From Xenophilus sp. L33 (lineage in GTDB: Bacteria > Pseudomonadota > Gammaproteobacteria > Burkholderiales > Burkholderiaceae_C): a stretch of DNA of 64,000 nt. The position numbers were made by a program, and so were the translations under genes. Each line of letters starts with the position of its first letter. Position 1 is the stretch's first letter. The notes beneath the pieces were generated by a model. That model saw nothing but the letters and a program-made list of their open reading frames with translations, was not told the DNA's origin and searched no databases. Below are positions 7,840 to 15,890 of this stretch, one piece after another. The stretch spans positions 1-64,000 of the forward strand of contig NZ_LMUW01000048.1 in NCBI RefSeq assembly GCF_009765735.1. Direction: 5' to 3'.

Positions 7840-9684
7840 CTAGGCCTCTTGCCGCTCGACGGCTGCGATCGGCAACGTGAAGCGCAGGCTGGAGCCGCCG
7901 CCTTGACGGTTCTCCGCCCAGAGCCGGCCGCCGTGGGCCTCCACCAGGCTGCGCGAGATCGCCAGGCCCATGCCCAGTCCGCTCGCCTTGGTGGTGTAGA
8001 AGGAATCGAAGATCTGCTCGAGATGGTCCTGAGCGATTCCCGGACCTGTGTCGCTCACCGCGAATTCGACGATATCGGCGCTGCCGCGTGTTGCCGAGAT
8101 CGTGATGCAACGGTCTTTGGGGTTGGCCTCCTCGACCGCGTCCATGCCGTTGGAGATCAGGTTCAGGAGGACCTGTTGCAGGTGCACCGGGTCGCCCCAT
8201 ACCGGCGGCAGGCCGTCCGCCACCTTCGTCATCAGCCTTACGCGGCGGACGGCGGCATCCGAACGCACCAGCGCGGCCACTTCCGACAACAGGGCATCGA
8301 TGCCCAACGGCCGAAACTCGATTTCGCTGCGCCGAAGCATCGCTCGCATCCGATCGATGACGGCACCGGCGCGCTCGTCGTCGTCGAGGATGTCCGTCAG
8401 GACCTCCCGGATTTCCTGCATGTCCGTCTGCGGTGACTTCAGGAGCAGGAGGGCCGTCTCGGCGTTACGCATGATGGCGCCGAGAGGCTGATTGATCTCG
8501 TGCGCCAGGCCCGTGGCCAGGTGGCCCATGGCCGAAACACGCGCTGCGTGCGCCACGTCGAGTCGCAACTGGACCATCTGCTTCTCGATCTCCTTGCGTT
8601 CGGTGACGTCATTGCAGGCGCCTCGCATGCGCTGCGGTCGCCCGCGTTCGTCCAACTCGACGCGCCCTCTGGCCGAGACCCAGCGCACACGCGTGGTATC
8701 GCCGCCCGGATGGATTCGGAACTCCGTCTGGCAGTCGCTGGAAGTGCTTTGCGATGCCGAGAAGACTTCGCGTACCGCCGTCAGATCCATCGTGTCGACT
8801 CGCGACAGCAGGGCTTCGACATCTGGCGCCTCGGTGGGCGAGAAGCCGAATACGGTGCGCGCCCGCGGGTTGGTCCAGAGGCTGCGTGCCCCGAATTCGA
8901 ACATCCAGGTGCCGACTTCCGCGGCTTCGGTTGCCAGCGCCATGCGTTTCCGGCTCTCGTGCAGGTCTTGCGCCAGTCGATTTGCGGCGAGCAGCTTGCC
9001 GCTGAGTTCGTAGGCCATCGCAATCACGATCGCCAGCGAGAAGAGGCTGATCGTGATCGGCATCCGGAGGACGCCTGTAAATACCAGCAGAGCCTGGATC
9101 GTTCCGGCCAGCGAGAAGAGCAGAAGGCCGCCGCCCACGGTCAGTGCTTCGCGCCTGGCGCCGCGGCGCCAGGCTCCAATGCTGGCGTCCACCAGGAAGA
9201 TGACCAGCAGCGCCAATGACAACTCGTCGAGGGCGATCCACGGACTTGGCGTGCCGACGGCAATCGACGCGCGTTCGCCCAGGAACTCCAGTCGGTCGAT
9301 GCTGCTGATCGTGCTCAGGTTCAGACTTTGCCCAGTCAGGAAGTTGGGCAAGAGGGAGGCTGTTCGCAGCGCGATCGCGGCATATCCGAGCCAACGGCGG
9401 CCGACATTGAAATAGCTGCTGATGAAGCCGACCACTGCCACGACCATTGCAAGGATCGGAACGTGAGCGAGCCGCATGGCCGCCGCATAGGCATCCGGCG
9501 TGCGCGCATGCAGCATCTGCATCTCGCTGAGGGCGAGGCAGGCGTTCGCGACGCACAGGAGAGAGAAGAAGAAGCTCGGCCAGGCCGAACGATCCCTCAG
9601 CCAGAGCGGCAGGTGGACGGCTGCGAGGGTCAGGCATGCGGCGCTGACCATCGCCCACAGCAAGGTGATCCAGCTCACCGTCAT
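7840..9684 (-). CDS. Membrane sensor histidine kinase with PAS domain
   Basis: The 614-residue product has about seven N-terminal transmembrane helices (residues 1-225), a PAS fold with PAC end (about 240-370, ending GACNDVTERKEIE), then the kinase. The phosphoacceptor is H395 in GLAHEINQPLGAIMRN, the HPK4/FixL-like type. The ATPase has NLISNGMDAV, DTGPGI and GLGMGLAIS motifs. No response regulator gene is nearby. The start overlaps the stop of a small membrane protein by 4 bp (ATGA), and a binding-protein gene follows 43 nt downstream, so the three form one unit. Signal unknown. Confidence 0.9.
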   Translation of the reverse strand: MTVSWITLLWAMVSAACLTLAAVHLPLWLRDRSAWPSFFFSLLCVANACLALSEMQMLHARTPDAYAAAMRLAHVPILAMVVAVVGFISSYFNVGRRWLGYAAIALRTASLLPNFLTGQSLNLSTISSIDRLEFLGERASIAVGTPSPWIALDELSLALLVIFLVDASIGAWRRGARREALTVGGGLLLFSLAGTIQALLVFTGVLRMPITISLFSLAIVIAMAYELSGKLLAANRLAQDLHESRKRMALATEAAEVGTWMFEFGARSLWTNPRARTVFGFSPTEAPDVEALLSRVDTMDLTAVREVFSASQSTSSDCQTEFRIHPGGDTTRVRWVSARGRVELDERGRPQRMRGACNDVTERKEIEKQMVQLRLDVAHAARVSAMGHLATGLAHEINQPLGAIMRNAETALLLLKSPQTDMQEIREVLTDILDDDERAGAVIDRMRAMLRRSEIEFRPLGIDALLSEVAALVRSDAAVRRVRLMTKVADGLPPVWGDPVHLQQVLLNLISNGMDAVEEANPKDRCITISATRGSADIVEFAVSDTGPGIAQDHLEQIFDSFYTTKASGLGMGLAISRSLVEAHGGRLWAENRQGGGSSLRFTLPIAAVERQEA

Positions 9685-9923
9685 GGAAAGGTCAAGTCCA
9701 GACCGAACACCTTGCCGAGACCGAAGGTCAGGAGCGAAAGGCCCAGGAGCGACAGCGCGAAGACTGCGGCCACCTTGCCGCCCGCACGCAGCACCGCGCC
9801 CTTCTTCTCCTTTTCCTTTCCCTTCTTGCCTTGCTCATAGTGCCATTTGACGGCGAAGAACATGCCCGTGCCGAACACGAGAACCTTGAACGTGATGAAG
9901 ACTACAGGAACCCAATCCATCAT
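9681..9923 (-). CDS. Small two-helix membrane protein
   Basis: The 80-residue product begins MMDWVPVVFITFKVLVFGTGMFF (helix 1), has a very basic cytoplasmic loop (EQGKKGKEKEKKG, residues 31-43) and a second helix (AAVFALSLLGLSLLTFGLG). No family is recognised. Its stop overlaps the histidine kinase start by 4 bp, implying coupled translation. It may be an accessory subunit of the sensor; that is inferred from position only. Confidence 0.65.
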   Translation of the reverse strand: MMDWVPVVFITFKVLVFGTGMFFAVKWHYEQGKKGKEKEKKGAVLRAGGKVAAVFALSLLGLSLLTFGLGKVFGLDLTFP

Positions 9924-9998
9924 TCGACTATTTCCAGGGCGTTGCCCGACACCCTCCTGACGAGGCGGGCCACATTATCGCGGCGTCGAAGCGCCCGT

Positions 9999-11867
9999 TC
10001 ACCGTTCGTGGTGCCTGGCTGCTCGCTTGGCTGAATGCCGCTGCCGGATCTCGTGCAAGGCCGGTTCTTCCCGGCTCACCGGTGCGAACGCGGCAGGCGT
10101 CGGCAAGGCATCCGCGGACGGCGAACTCGCCAGCCAGAAGCCGAGTTCCGGCGAGACCGGTCGTCCGGCTGCATCGAAGTAGCTGTTCTGCCAGTGGTCG
10201 TCGATGCCGAGCGAGGCCCAGGCCGTGTCGGGCTTCGTCGCCAGCCACCAGCGCCACGCGTAGTGGTCGTAGATGTCCAGCGCGTTGGCCGCATACGCTT
10301 CGGCGAGTGCGCGATGGCCCTTGATGATCGCCATGTTCTCGTCGTTGTTGTAGGACGCCTGGAAGCCGAGGTTGTGGCTGCCCGTGATGACCACGCAGCC
10401 GTCGGAGAAAGGATCGATCACGATGAACTTGCTGTGCGTCACCGCGAAACCGGCGCTGTTGAGTTCCTTTTCCCAGACGCCGATCGGGTCCTTGATGCCC
10501 TCGGCCGGAATCACCCGGTAGTCGACGGGAATGCGCTCGCCCGAAGGCAATGGCTTGCCCGTGCTGTCGCCCTTGGCATCGCCCTTGATGGCGATCGCGA
10601 AGTCCTCGGCCGCCCGGGCCACGGTCACCGTCCCGCGGACGAACAGCGACGGATTGGCCTTCTGAGCGGCTCCGATCGCGTCGATGACGCTCGGCTCACC
10701 GGGTTCGAAGGCCACGAAGAGCACCGCCTGCCGGGCTGCGGCGATCAGGTCGAACACTTCCTGCAGGTCCGGAGGCGTCGCTTCATGCACGTGCGACCTG
10801 GCTCGGGCCTTGGGCGTGTTCGGCGAGAACCACACATCGACGGTGGCGCTGCCGTCTTCGAGTTCGACGACGACCGGGCCGCCGCCATCGGCCGATCGCA
10901 GCGCCGCGTCCTGCTTGCCCTTGCCGTCACCCGCCTCGGTGTCGGCCTTCAGCGCATTCCAGTAGTCGAGGTAGGCCGCTGCGAGCTTGGGCGAACGGGC
11001 GATGACCGTGTTGTTCGATTGCGCGCACAACGCGCGATCGGTCCAGTTGGTCGAGCCGAACTGCACGGCCTTCGCGCCGCCCTCGTCGAGGATGGTGAAC
11101 TTGTTGTGGCCGATGTGGCCGCCCGGCATCATCCGGTCGACGACCTGCACACCGGCGTCCTTGGCCTTCTGCCGCTCGGCCGCATAGGTGTCGTCGGTCT
11201 TCTCGCCGTCGACGGTGCCCGGCATGTTCGAGAGGATGAGATTGGCGCGGCCCGCCACCGCATCGAGCGAGGCGATCAGTTGCGTGTCCTCGAATTCATA
11301 GAGGCTGCACCACAGCTTGCCGGTGCCGGCGGCCGCCTCGAGCGGGAGCGCGGTCATGGCCTTCACCATGTCGCCCGCCAGGTCGATGCGCAGGCGATCG
11401 GTCGGGTCGGCGATGCGCCGCAGCAACTCGGTCTTCATCGCTTCAAGATCGCCATCGGAGTGGAGCGCCTTGGCGGTTGCCTGGGTCGCCAGGATGCCGC
11501 GGTTGAAATAGGCGGACAGCACACCGTAGGCGGGCGTCAGCTGCACGATGTTGGTGGTCAACGCGCCGATCGACATGGCGACCAACGCGCCGGGCTTGCC
11601 CGACATCGGGACGATGCGGTAGCGGTACGAACCGCCTCGCTTCGCGTAGACATCCTTCCAGTAGAACTTCTGGATCGGGTCCTGCGCGGTGGTCCGGTTC
11701 GCGCTGGCGTCCTGGCCGGGGAAGGTGGCGAGCGCAGGCAGGCATGTTTCGGTGCCGGCCTTCACGTCGATGCGATAGATCGCGAAGCCGAGACAGTCCT
11801 TGATCCGGCCGCCGAAGGTCCAGGCGGCGACCGCGATGTCGTTGTTGGAGAACGCGACGGCTTTCAT
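9999..11867 (-). CDS. Phospholipase D-superfamily protein with two HKD motifs
   Basis: From ATG 11867 the product is 622 residues and cytosolic-looking. Two catalytic HxK(x)4D motifs are present: GHNKFTILD with H254 and THSKFIVIDP with H478, each followed by a Ser/Asn block (QFGSTNWT; ITGSHNLG). This two-motif layout is that of PLD-type phospholipases and nucleases acting through a phospho-histidine intermediate. The N-terminal 200 residues (AVAAWTFGGRIKDCLGFAIYRID) look like a separate domain seen in PLD-like bacterial proteins of unknown role. It lies 75 nt upstream of the small membrane protein/kinase unit. The substrate, lipid or nucleic acid, is not decidable here. Confidence 0.8.
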   Translation of the reverse strand: MKAVAFSNNDIAVAAWTFGGRIKDCLGFAIYRIDVKAGTETCLPALATFPGQDASANRTTAQDPIQKFYWKDVYAKRGGSYRYRIVPMSGKPGALVAMSIGALTTNIVQLTPAYGVLSAYFNRGILATQATAKALHSDGDLEAMKTELLRRIADPTDRLRIDLAGDMVKAMTALPLEAAAGTGKLWCSLYEFEDTQLIASLDAVAGRANLILSNMPGTVDGEKTDDTYAAERQKAKDAGVQVVDRMMPGGHIGHNKFTILDEGGAKAVQFGSTNWTDRALCAQSNNTVIARSPKLAAAYLDYWNALKADTEAGDGKGKQDAALRSADGGGPVVVELEDGSATVDVWFSPNTPKARARSHVHEATPPDLQEVFDLIAAARQAVLFVAFEPGEPSVIDAIGAAQKANPSLFVRGTVTVARAAEDFAIAIKGDAKGDSTGKPLPSGERIPVDYRVIPAEGIKDPIGVWEKELNSAGFAVTHSKFIVIDPFSDGCVVITGSHNLGFQASYNNDENMAIIKGHRALAEAYAANALDIYDHYAWRWWLATKPDTAWASLGIDDHWQNSYFDAAGRPVSPELGFWLASSPSADALPTPAAFAPVSREEPALHEIRQRHSAKRAARHHER

Positions 11868-12041
11868 GCAGGCTCCACGATGACGGGAAGGCCGTCTTTT
11901 ACGCATCGCATGCGACAGCGCGGTGACCCTGCGCAGCCAATGTCGCGCGCTCAGGCTTCGAGGTCGCCGGCAAAGGTCTCGGGAGTCATCGGATCGGCCG
12001 TGCGGCCCCGTTCTCGAGTCAGTTTGCGGTCAGGCCGGCTT

Positions 12042-12305
12042 ATGATCCAACAGCCAACAGCCGGAAACAAGCAAGCCATGCCGACTTGGGAATTCCACTT
12101 GCCATGGGACCGCGACGACCTCGTCGAGGAACTCGTTCAAGCTGCGGACAGCGTCGGCGTGAAGTGGCGCTACGCGCCGGTGACGCTTCAGGGCAGTCTC
12201 GTGATCGCCGCTTCTCCCACCAGGACCCAGGAGGCCGCCTTCGAACAGGCGCTGGCGGATGCCGGGCCCGAGTGGCGGGGCCGGATCGTCAAGCGCACGC
12301 TCTGA
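12042..12305 (+). CDS. Small hypothetical protein
   Basis: The 87-residue product reads MIQQPTAGNKQ then MPTWEFHLPWDRDDLVEELV, with a later block AFEQALADAGPEWRG. ATG 12042 has AGG 7 nt upstream; ATG 12078 (75 residues) begins the conserved-looking part and is an alternative. The pattern strand-helix-strand-strand-helix suggests a small alpha/beta fold. No family is recognised, and the neighbours give no hint of function. Confidence 0.5.
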   Translation: MIQQPTAGNKQAMPTWEFHLPWDRDDLVEELVQAADSVGVKWRYAPVTLQGSLVIAASPTRTQEAAFEQALADAGPEWRGRIVKRTL

Positions 12306-12334
12306 ACCGTCGTGCGCGCATGGGTCGGTTCCGC

Positions 12335-13558
12335 TCAAGTGTTGGCGACCTTGCGCGCGATGAGTGCGTCCTTGGTTGCCGATGCCAACGACTCGAGCGA
12401 ACGCACCTGTTCACTGTCGAGTTGACGCGCCTTGAAGTCGTAGACGCACAAGGTCCCCAGGGTGTGGCCATGGACGGCCAATCGGACCGCGGCGTAGAAG
12501 CGGATGAAGGGCATGCCGCGCACGAGCGGATGGTCCGAGAAGCGCCGGTCGTGCAAGGTGTCGGTGACGACCACCGTGTTCTCTGTCACGTCGAACAACA
12601 CGTCCGAGAATGAGGTGTCTGCGGGCGATTCGGTGGCAGCGAATCCGACGCGGGACTTGAACCAGTCCCGGTCCTGGTCCAGGAAGCTGATCGTCGCGAT
12701 CGGCGCCGCGAGCATTTCGCTGGCGCGGGTGGCGATGTCGTCGAAGATCTTTTCGGACGGCGAATCCAGGATGTCGAACATGCGCAGCAACGCGAGCCGA
12801 TCCCTGTCATGACGCACGCTCACGTGAGATCGATCGATCTCCATGGCGTCGTAGGCCGGCCCCAGGCGGTCGTATTCGAACTTGATGACCGCATAGCATT
12901 CACATGCGCGCGCCTCCAGGGCGTGACGGTTGTCGACCGTGATCTTGCGGCGGCCGGAGGTGATCAGTCCCTCCTTTTGCAGCTGGGTCGCCGCCATGTT
13001 CACGCTGGCGCGGCGAACGCCCAGCGTGGCGGCAATCATTTCTTGCGTCGTCGCGATGGAGTCGCCCGGAAGGCGATCGAGCATGGTGAGGATCCACCGA
13101 CAGAGTTGCTCGTCGATGGTGTGATGGCGGTTGCACACGGCGGTCTGCGCCATCTGCGCGACCAGCACCTGCGTGTAGCGCAACAGCAATTCGGTGACGC
13201 AGCCGCCTTGTCCGAACTCTTCCCTCAATTGCCCGGCGCTGAGCCGAAGCGCAGTCCCGCCGCACTGGACCATCGCGCAGCTGGCGGTCGTGCCGTCGCT
13301 CATCAGGCTCGACGTGCCGACGACGCCTTCGTTGCCGATGACGCAAAGCTCGGTCATGTCGCCGTCGGCCAGCACGTAGAGCAGCGACACCACCGCGGTC
13401 ACCGGGAAATAGACGTATTCGCGGGGCCCGCGCGGCTCGTGCAGGACCTGGCCGAGCGTCAGGTCCACCCAGCGCAAGTCGTCCTGCCAGAGACCTGGTG
13501 CGATCCGGGTCAGGGTGTCCAATAGGTGATTGCTTCCGAGCGTGGCCTCGATTGCAAT
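12335..13558 (-). CDS. CRP/FNR-type regulator with C-terminal GAF domain (copy 1)
   Basis: The domains are a cNMP-binding-like beta roll (about residues 20-150), a CRP-type winged helix (about 155-235, ATTQEMIAATLGVRRASVNM), then a GAF domain (about 255-400, with FDILDSPSEKIFDDIA and GTLCVYDFKARQL). It is a clear paralogue of the gene at 21697-22917. No ATG or GTG begins the frame. A TTG at 13522 would give 395 residues. AUU at 13558 gives 407, matches the paralogue's length and N-terminus position for position (GSN-LLD block), and has GGGAG 7 nt upstream, so it is chosen here. The gene diverges from a small helical protein gene at 13846. The effector of neither sensory domain is known. Confidence 0.85.
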   Translation of the reverse strand: MAIEATLGSNHLLDTLTRIAPGLWQDDLRWVDLTLGQVLHEPRGPREYVYFPVTAVVSLLYVLADGDMTELCVIGNEGVVGTSSLMSDGTTASCAMVQCGGTALRLSAGQLREEFGQGGCVTELLLRYTQVLVAQMAQTAVCNRHHTIDEQLCRWILTMLDRLPGDSIATTQEMIAATLGVRRASVNMAATQLQKEGLITSGRRKITVDNRHALEARACECYAVIKFEYDRLGPAYDAMEIDRSHVSVRHDRDRLALLRMFDILDSPSEKIFDDIATRASEMLAAPIATISFLDQDRDWFKSRVGFAATESPADTSFSDVLFDVTENTVVVTDTLHDRRFSDHPLVRGMPFIRFYAAVRLAVHGHTLGTLCVYDFKARQLDSEQVRSLESLASATKDALIARKVANT

Positions 13559-13680
13559 GGCAATGCTCCCGTCAACTCTGGAACACTACTACTTGTGACT
13601 GACGTTCGACTCGGCGATCAAGTTGTAGGCGCTTCAAGTCGAGCGCTTCACTGACAGGGTTTGCCCCGCTAGATTTTCTA

Positions 13681-13696
13681 TCTGCCAAAAGGCAGA
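13681..13696. promoter_or_regulatory. Perfect inverted repeat between divergent genes
   Basis: TCTGCC-AAAA-GGCAGA forms a perfect 6-bp dyad. It lies 21 bp upstream of the -35 element driving the small gene at 13846 and 123 bp upstream of the CRP-GAF start, so it is a candidate operator for one or both. Confidence 0.4.
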
Positions 13697-13716
13697 GCGT
13701 GGTCCACAAGAATTCA

Positions 13717-13745
13717 TTGTCTTTCGAGCCAGTGCTTTTTAGAAT
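13717..13745 (+). promoter_or_regulatory. Sigma70-like promoter for the small helical protein gene (copy 1)
   Basis: TTGTCT (13717-13722) and TAGAAT (13740-13745) are spaced by 17 bp and point toward the gene at 13846, leaving a leader of roughly 95 nt. Confidence 0.5.
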
Positions 13746-13845
13746 GGTCCGACCAAGGCCCCGCACCGGCTGCGACACCCATCGCACAGCGCCATGTACC
13801 GCCGCGACCTTGCACCCGAGCTTCATCAGCCAGGAGCAGACAGTC

Positions 13846-14103
13846 ATGAACGACACCGCGCGCACCCGAGCCTTGGCCCAAACCATCGCGAAGATTCATT
13901 GGTCCATTGCCTATGTGGGGCTGGACTCGATGTTGGAGCCCGGGGACTTGCAGTCTCCGACGCAGGCCGCCGAGATGTCGGCCGCCCTGGCACTGGTCGA
14001 CGAAGCCCTGGCCGAGTTGCGCGCTGCCTACCGGCTGGTGCCGGCGGCCGCAGCGGCCTCAACTCGTCGCGTGCAGATTGCCGATGAGATCGAAGATCAA
14101 TGA
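13846..14103 (+). CDS. Small helical protein paired with CRP-GAF regulator (copy 1)
   Basis: The 85-residue product is all-helical by pattern: RALAQTIAKIHWSIAYVGLD, a short loop, then MSAALALVDEALAELRAAYR, and an Ala-rich tail. It is a paralogue of the product of 21282-21500: the two align from the first Met (both have HW at residues 18-19) through the ALAE-RAA block. Both are divergent from a CRP-GAF gene. No family is recognised. The 3' end overlaps the convergent gene 14059-14319 by 45 bp. It may be a target or a binding partner of the regulator. Confidence 0.65.
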   Translation: MNDTARTRALAQTIAKIHWSIAYVGLDSMLEPGDLQSPTQAAEMSAALALVDEALAELRAAYRLVPAAAAASTRRVQIADEIEDQ

Positions 14104-14319
14104 CTGCGGTGCCTTGGACTGGACGCGACGCAGATCCTCGAGGAGCAATTCACGCGTCTTGAAGCCGGCGGCACTGCGGGCGATGGGGCCGCTGTCCTGG
14201 CCTTGCAGCACCCAATGCCAGAGGCCGGTGGCGCGCTCCTGCGAGATCTCGAATCCCGCTTCTCCGATTGCCTTTGCATCTCTCGTCTTTCTCAGACGCT
14301 CGCCAAACGCTTCGTACAT
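14059..14319 (-). CDS. Small hypothetical protein
   Basis: The 86-residue product starts MYEAFGERLRKTRD and contains GLWHWVLQGQDSGPIARSAAGF followed by a helix ELLLEDLRRVQ. The GxWHWxL...IARSxxGF pattern resembles the small DUF1508/YegP-like beta-alpha unit, but the match is loose. The last 45 bp overlap the convergent small helical protein gene, so one of the two frames may end differently in related strains. Function unknown. Confidence 0.5.
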   Translation of the reverse strand: MYEAFGERLRKTRDAKAIGEAGFEISQERATGLWHWVLQGQDSGPIARSAAGFKTRELLLEDLRRVQSKAPQSLIFDLIGNLHATS

Positions 14320-14451
14320 TCATGGCCTCCTGTTTCGATACACAGAAGATGCCGCATCGGGTCTGCCCGGTTCTATCCGGCAGCGTACACAAACGCCATC
14401 GCACTCTGTACGGAATCGAACAGTCGATGAGCAGTCGGCCATGGGTCGATT

Positions 14452-14883
14452 TCATGCAGCGGCGGCCTTGACCGGCGCATTGAGCGGCGCATCGACCGGC
14501 AACCATTGCACCAGGCACCACGCCATTTCCGGCAGCAGGAACAGCCACAGCACCGGAGCGCCGGTGACGGCCAGGGCCCGGGCCATCCAGGTCGCGAAGA
14601 GGCCACGCGCGACTCCGTCGTAGCGGCCCATACGAAGGCTCGGCTGGCGCAGTCGCAATACCGACCAGACCATCACGAGGCTGCCCAGAAGACAGGCGAT
14701 CAGCACGTGAAAGACGTCGAAGGCCGGCAGCATCGCGCCGCCCAGCGACTGGTTCATCGCCGAGAGTTGATCGCGCAGCAGCGCGAAGGTCCATGGGGTT
14801 GCGAAGGGCGCAGTGACCAACACGTCGTAGAGGGCGCTGGCGCGCACGATGCAGCGATAGCCGGAGGTCGAGAAAGAGGGCAT
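14452..14883 (-). CDS. Membrane protein divergent from a MerR regulator
   Basis: From ATG 14883 the product is 143 residues with about three transmembrane helices: VFHVLIACLLGSLVMVWSVL, GLFATWMARALAVTGAPVLW and the following LFLLPEMAWCLVQWL. No family is recognised. The gene shares its upstream region with merR-type gene 14969-15388, and a perfect MerR-style operator lies between them, so it is the likely regulated target. An upstream in-frame ATG at 14991 would run through the operator and is rejected. Confidence 0.65.
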   Translation of the reverse strand: MPSFSTSGYRCIVRASALYDVLVTAPFATPWTFALLRDQLSAMNQSLGGAMLPAFDVFHVLIACLLGSLVMVWSVLRLRQPSLRMGRYDGVARGLFATWMARALAVTGAPVLWLFLLPEMAWCLVQWLPVDAPLNAPVKAAAA

Positions 14884-14919
14884 GTGAGAGGGCTCTGAAG
14901 GGATCGAATTTGCATGGTC

Positions 14920-14943
14920 GACCCTGGAGTACGATCCAGGGTC
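14920..14943. promoter_or_regulatory. MerR-family operator
   Basis: GACCCTGGA-N6-TCCAGGGTC is a perfect 9-bp inverted repeat, with the ACCCTGGA arm style typical of MerR-family binding sites. It lies 37 bp upstream of the membrane protein start (14883) and 25 bp upstream of the regulator start (14969). Confidence 0.75.
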
Positions 14944-14968
14944 AAGCACTTCGTCCCACGGACCGCCC

Positions 14969-15388
14969 ATGCAAATCGGAGAACTTGCCAATGCCGTGGG
15001 CCTGAGCCGGGACGCCTTGCGCTTCTACGAGAAGCGCGGCCTCATCGCCTCGGTCCGTCGCGACAACGGCTATCGCGAGTACCCGCCGGAAGCTGTCGAC
15101 TGGTTGCGCTACGTGCGCACGGCCCAATCGCTGGGTTTCACCCTGGCCGAGATCGAGGCCGATCTTCCGTTGCTCGCGGCGCCGGGAACGTCCGCGCCCC
15201 TGCTGCGCGAAGCCCTGCAGAAGAAGATCCGGAGCATCGACGAGCGCATCGAGGGTCTCTCGGCCTTGCGCCAGGAGATCTCACGGCGACTCGAAGAGGG
15301 CATGGCCACCTGTCCGCTCGCGCCCGGCGAGGCGTTCGCGAAAGCCTCCGGCTTGCCGGTTCAGTACGGCGCGTTGATCACCACGTAG
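14969..15388 (+). CDS. MerR-family transcriptional regulator
   Basis: The 139-residue product starts MQIGELANAVGLSRDALRFYEKRGL with the wing RDNGYREYP, the diagnostic MerR DNA-binding domain (residues 1-70). A long dimerisation coiled coil follows (LREALQKKIRSIDERIEGLSALRQEISRRLEE). Only one cysteine is present, near the C-terminus (ATCPLA), so the classical multi-Cys metal site of MerR/CueR/ZntR is absent and the inducer is unknown. The operator at 14920-14943 and divergent membrane gene fit the usual arrangement. Its 3' end overlaps a convergent gene by 28 bp. Confidence 0.9.
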   Translation: MQIGELANAVGLSRDALRFYEKRGLIASVRRDNGYREYPPEAVDWLRYVRTAQSLGFTLAEIEADLPLLAAPGTSAPLLREALQKKIRSIDERIEGLSALRQEISRRLEEGMATCPLAPGEAFAKASGLPVQYGALITT

Positions 15389-15879
15389 GCGCCGTTCTGC
15401 GGCTGGTACCAGGTCGAGCCGCACTGCTGGTAGATCAGGCCGCCATAGTTGACCGGCACGCAACCGGCCGGCACCGTCCTGACCATCGACCCCACCACCG
15501 CAGATGTCACCGCCACTGTCGCGGTGACGGCCGCCGCCGTCGCGACCGGGTGGTAGTAGTCGTTGTCCCAGCCACCGTGGTAGCCATTGCGGCCGTTGTT
15601 GGCGACCACCACGTTGCGATTCACGTTGACGTTGTTGACGCTGGTGTTGCGCACGTTGTTGGCGCGCACGTCGCGGTTGGCGTTGTTGATTTGCGGCCGC
15701 GGGCCGCCGCCGCCGCCGGGGCGGCCGCCACCCATTCCGCCACCGCCCATGTGGCCACCGCCACCGCCCATGTGCCCGCCGCCGCCACCGGGGCGTGCGT
15801 CGGCGATCGGCGCGAACGCGACTGTCGAGATCACCAGGAAGGTCAGCGGCTTCAGCAATCGGCGGATCGTCGGGTTCAT
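15361..15879 (-). CDS. Exported Gly/Asn-rich protein
   Basis: The 172-residue product has a signal peptide (MNPTIRRLLKPLTFLV...PIADARP), then a Gly-rich low-complexity stretch with repeated GGGGGHMGG units (about residues 30-60) and an Asn/Val-rich stretch (NNVRNTSVNNVNVNRN). A hydrophobic segment (ATAAAVTATVAVTSAVVGSM) precedes a C-terminal block PAGCVPVNYGGLIYQQCGSTWY with two cysteines. This layout recurs in exported betaproteobacterial proteins of unknown function. It lies 11 nt downstream of the DUF2092 lipoprotein gene and is probably co-transcribed. Confidence 0.75.
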   Translation of the reverse strand: MNPTIRRLLKPLTFLVISTVAFAPIADARPGGGGGHMGGGGGHMGGGGMGGGRPGGGGGPRPQINNANRDVRANNVRNTSVNNVNVNRNVVVANNGRNGYHGGWDNDYYHPVATAAAVTATVAVTSAVVGSMVRTVPAGCVPVNYGGLIYQQCGSTWYQPQNGAYVVINAPY

Positions 15880-15890
15880 TCGAGACTCCT

